Shown: one piece after another, positions 6,514 through 7,867 of the stretch
Numbering within the stretch: the stretch's first letter is position 1
Layout: every line of letters starts with the position of its first letter
From: CAZXBB01 sp964638815
GTDB taxonomy: Bacteria; Planctomycetota; Phycisphaerae; Phycisphaerales; SM1A02
DNA: 7,867 nt
Assembly (NCBI GenBank): GCA_964638815.1
Contig: CAZXBB010000422.1
Span: 1-7,867 of the forward strand
Direction of reading: 5' to 3'
The notes under the pieces: model-generated
What the model was told of the DNA's origin: nothing
Seen by the model: only the letters and a program-made list of their open reading frames with translations
Database searches by the model: none
Program-made: the position numbers and the translations under genes

Positions 6514-6545
6514 GAAGGCCCGCCGCGCGACGGCGGGCCTTCTTT
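6514..6545 (+). terminator. Intrinsic terminator between the cyclase and the lyase-like gene
   Basis: GAAGGCCCGCCG (6514-6525) and CGGCGGGCCTTC (6531-6542) form a perfect 12-bp stem with loop CGCGA, followed by TTT. This is the strongest hairpin in the window and acts on + strand transcripts. It is the natural end of the 2490-6307 unit, leaving a ~235-nt 3' untranslated region that includes the C-rich repeats. The T-run is short but the stem is very GC-rich. Confidence 0.8.
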
Positions 6546-6550
6546 CGCGA

Positions 6551-6556
6551 TAAGAT
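6551..6556 (+). promoter_or_regulatory. Putative -10 element (TAAGAT) close to the lyase-like start codon
   Basis: TAAGAT keeps the key first TA and last AT of a -10 box. Only 10 nt (6557-6566) separate it from the ATG at 6567, and no Shine-Dalgarno is present in CCCGTTCGCC. Such spacing is typical of leaderless or nearly leaderless mRNAs. No -35 is recognisable; that position falls inside the terminator hairpin. Confidence 0.4.
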
Positions 6557-6566
6557 CCCGTTCGCC

Positions 6567-7631
6567 ATGCCACACCAGCGTCTTGTCGTCCTGCTCGCCG
6601 CACTGATCACCGCCGCGCCGGCGCCCGGGCACGGCCCCGAGGCGCACCCCGCGACTCCGGCCGCCGCATCGACCCGCGTCGTGATCGCGGGAAGCGGCGC
6701 GCACACCTACGAATCGGTGCCCGGCTGGTGCCGGCTGCCGGACGAGTCGCCGCTCGGGAACACCCACGGGGCCATCGTCATCGATCGCGCCGGGCTCGTG
6801 TACTTCAACACCGACACCGAGCGCGCGATCATGGTGTACACGCCGGAGGGGCGGTTCGTGCGCGCGATCGCGGCGGACTACCCCGGCATCCACGGCATGG
6901 TGCTGCGGGTCGAGGACGGCGTCGAGTACATCTACGCGGCGCACCTCCACGGGAAGCAGGTCGTCAAGCTGCGTCTCGACGGTGAGACGGTCTGGACGCT
7001 CGGCGTGCCGATGGCGTCGGGCAAGTACGATGACGATCCCGCCGCGTACAACCCCACCGCGGTCGCGGTCGCCCCGGACGGCGACATCTACGTCGCCGAC
7101 GGCTACGGCCGCAACTGGGTGCACCAGTTCACGAAGGATCGCGTCTATGTGCGCAGCTTCGGCGGACCTGGGTCGGAGCCGGGGCAGTTCCGCACATGCC
7201 ACGGTCTCGCCATCGATCCGCGCGGCGAGAAGCCCGTGCTCCTCGTGTGTGACCGGGAGAACCGGCGACTCCAGCGGTTCGACCTCGACGGCACGTTCAT
7301 CGACGTCGTCGCCCGTGGTCTCGGCCGGCCGTGCGGCGTGTCGTTTCACGACGGAACGGTCGCGGTTGCGGAGCTCGAGGGTCGCGTGATCCTGCTCGAC
7401 GAGGCGTTCCGCCTGCTCGCCCACCTCGGCGACAACCGCGACCCGTCGCAGTGGGCGAACAACGGCGTGCCGCCCGCCGACTGGGTCGAAGGCATCTTCA
7501 CGGCGCCGCACGGGTGCTGCTTCGACGCCGCGGGGAACCTCTACGTGATGGACTGGAACGCCGCCGGACGCGTCAGCAAACTGCGCCGGAGCACGGCGGA
7601 GACCGCGGGGGCGCCCGCAGCCGTGCCCTGA
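6567..7631 (+). CDS. Secreted NHL-type propeller, peptidyl-alpha-hydroxyglycine amidating-lyase-like
   Basis: This 354-residue exported protein has a signal peptide (MPHQR, hydrophobic core about 6-17, cleavage somewhere near 20-25). NHL-type strands follow from about 65 to 341, consistent with a six-blade propeller. It resembles the lyase half (PAL) of the peptide-amidating enzyme, which cleaves alpha-hydroxyglycine peptides to an amide and glyoxylate. The PAL zinc histidines appear to be kept as His109 (GIHGMVL), His212 (FRTCHGLAID) and His315 (TAPHGCCFD). ADGYGRNWVHQF supplies Tyr180 where PAL has its catalytic Tyr, and CDRENRRLQRF supplies Arg230 where PAL has an active-site Arg. The other PAL arginine (rat Arg533) I could not place. 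No copper hydroxylase partner is in the window, so true amidation is doubtful; it may instead be a related lactonase- or SMP-30-like enzyme or a binding propeller. A terminator just upstream and its own -10 suggest separate transcription. Confidence 0.78.
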   Translation: MPHQRLVVLLAALITAAPAPGHGPEAHPATPAAASTRVVIAGSGAHTYESVPGWCRLPDESPLGNTHGAIVIDRAGLVYFNTDTERAIMVYTPEGRFVRAIAADYPGIHGMVLRVEDGVEYIYAAHLHGKQVVKLRLDGETVWTLGVPMASGKYDDDPAAYNPTAVAVAPDGDIYVADGYGRNWVHQFTKDRVYVRSFGGPGSEPGQFRTCHGLAIDPRGEKPVLLVCDRENRRLQRFDLDGTFIDVVARGLGRPCGVSFHDGTVAVAELEGRVILLDEAFRLLAHLGDNRDPSQWANNGVPPADWVEGIFTAPHGCCFDAAGNLYVMDWNAAGRVSKLRRSTAETAGAPAAVP

Positions 7632-7741
7632 CACCCCCGTTGTCCGCCGATCTGCCTGAAAACGGATCCCACATCCTCCCCGCGTCCGCTACCCTCGGGG
7701 AATCCCCACGCGGGCCGTCGCCCGTAAAGACACCCCGAATC

Positions 7742-7747
7742 GAGGAG
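7742..7747 (+). promoter_or_regulatory. Shine-Dalgarno for the gene at the right edge
   Basis: GAGGAG lies 5 nt before the ATG at 7753 and fixes that start. The rest of the 121-nt gap (7632-7752) has two short inverted repeats (GGGG-AAT-CCCC near 7697-7707; CGGGC-CGTC-GCCCG near 7710-7723) and a weak -10-like TACCCT at 7690-7695. There is no clear terminator for the upstream gene. Confidence 0.65.
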
Positions 7748-7752
7748 ATACG

Positions 7753-7867
7753 ATGGCACCCCAGAGCAACGCCCTCCTTGCAGCCGTGGCCACGACACTG
7801 GCCGCCGCCCCCTCCCTCTTCGCCGGTGCGGTCGCCGGCCCGGATCCGGCTTCGCGCGACCTGCACA
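7753..7867 (+). CDS. Start of an exported protein of unknown function, cut by right edge
   Basis: Only 38 codons are visible: MAPQSNALLAAVATTLAAA, then PSLFAGAVAGPDPASRDLH. The hydrophobic, alanine-rich stretch (about 7-29) followed by small residues looks like a Sec signal peptide with cleavage near AVAG, although the n-region has no Lys or Arg. Codon third positions are strongly G/C, as in the neighbouring genes. A good Shine-Dalgarno supports the start. No domain can be recognised from this fragment. Confidence 0.72.
   Translation, partial: MAPQSNALLAAVATTLAAAPSLFAGAVAGPDPASRDLH

Noticed and set aside
6456..7634. 392-codon open frame on the - strand opposite the lyase-like gene
   Set aside because: Composition of a shadow frame. 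It would begin opposite the C-terminus of a gene with a signal peptide and conserved NHL motifs, and would run into the terminator hairpin.
7690..7723. TACCCT -10 and small hairpins as promoter or terminator for the right-edge gene
   Set aside because: The -10 match is weak, the stems are only 4-5 bp and no T-run follows; too little to list as features.

Overview
This 7.9 kb stretch is GC-rich bacterial DNA, densely coding, with every supported gene on the + strand. It most likely comes from a planctomycete, probably a Phycisphaerae-like lineage. The best evidence is the gene at 972-2405. It is built from seven repeats of the 'ALYVGG-FT-GGV-ANRIARWDG-WSALGSG' type and ends in a two-loop, cysteine-flanked dockerin-like tail, a combination I associate with that phylum. 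This assignment rests on remembered family features, not on a search.

Layout. (1) 1-777 is the 3' part of a membrane histidine kinase. It starts left of the window and has the end of a probable MASE1 sensor, an HWE/HisKA_2-type H-box and a degenerate ATP-binding domain. A perfect 8-bp hairpin follows its stop. (2) 778-971 is a non-coding leader with a -10-like TATACT, a 17-bp tandem repeat and a strong Shine-Dalgarno. It leads into the secreted seven-repeat propeller/dockerin gene (972-2405), whose first codons are themselves a tandem repeat carrying five in-frame ATGs. (3) 2406-2489 holds a TATAGT -10-like element and a Shine-Dalgarno. It leads into a tight three-gene unit: a secreted SH3b-like protein (2490-3176), an M48-type zinc metallopeptidase that may be a lipoprotein (3173-4123, overlapping by 4 nt), and a CHASE2-three-TM-class III adenylate cyclase (4142-6307). 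(4) 6308-6566 is non-coding, with two clusters of C-rich short repeats (G-quadruplex potential on the - strand) and a clear intrinsic terminator at 6514-6542. (5) 6567-7631 encodes a secreted six-blade NHL-type propeller resembling peptidyl-alpha-hydroxyglycine alpha-amidating lyase, possibly translated from a nearly leaderless mRNA. (6) 7753 to the right edge is the start of another exported protein, cut off after 38 codons.

How the genes may work together. The 2490-6307 unit places an exported ligand-binding module and an envelope protease beside a cyclase whose CHASE2 sensor faces the same compartment. An envelope-sensing, cAMP-producing module is a reasonable hypothesis, but the sequence shows only the gene order and intact catalytic residues. 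Most predicted products are exported or membrane-bound, so the window reads as an envelope/secretion neighbourhood. I see no rRNA, tRNA, CRISPR array, insertion sequence or phage gene.
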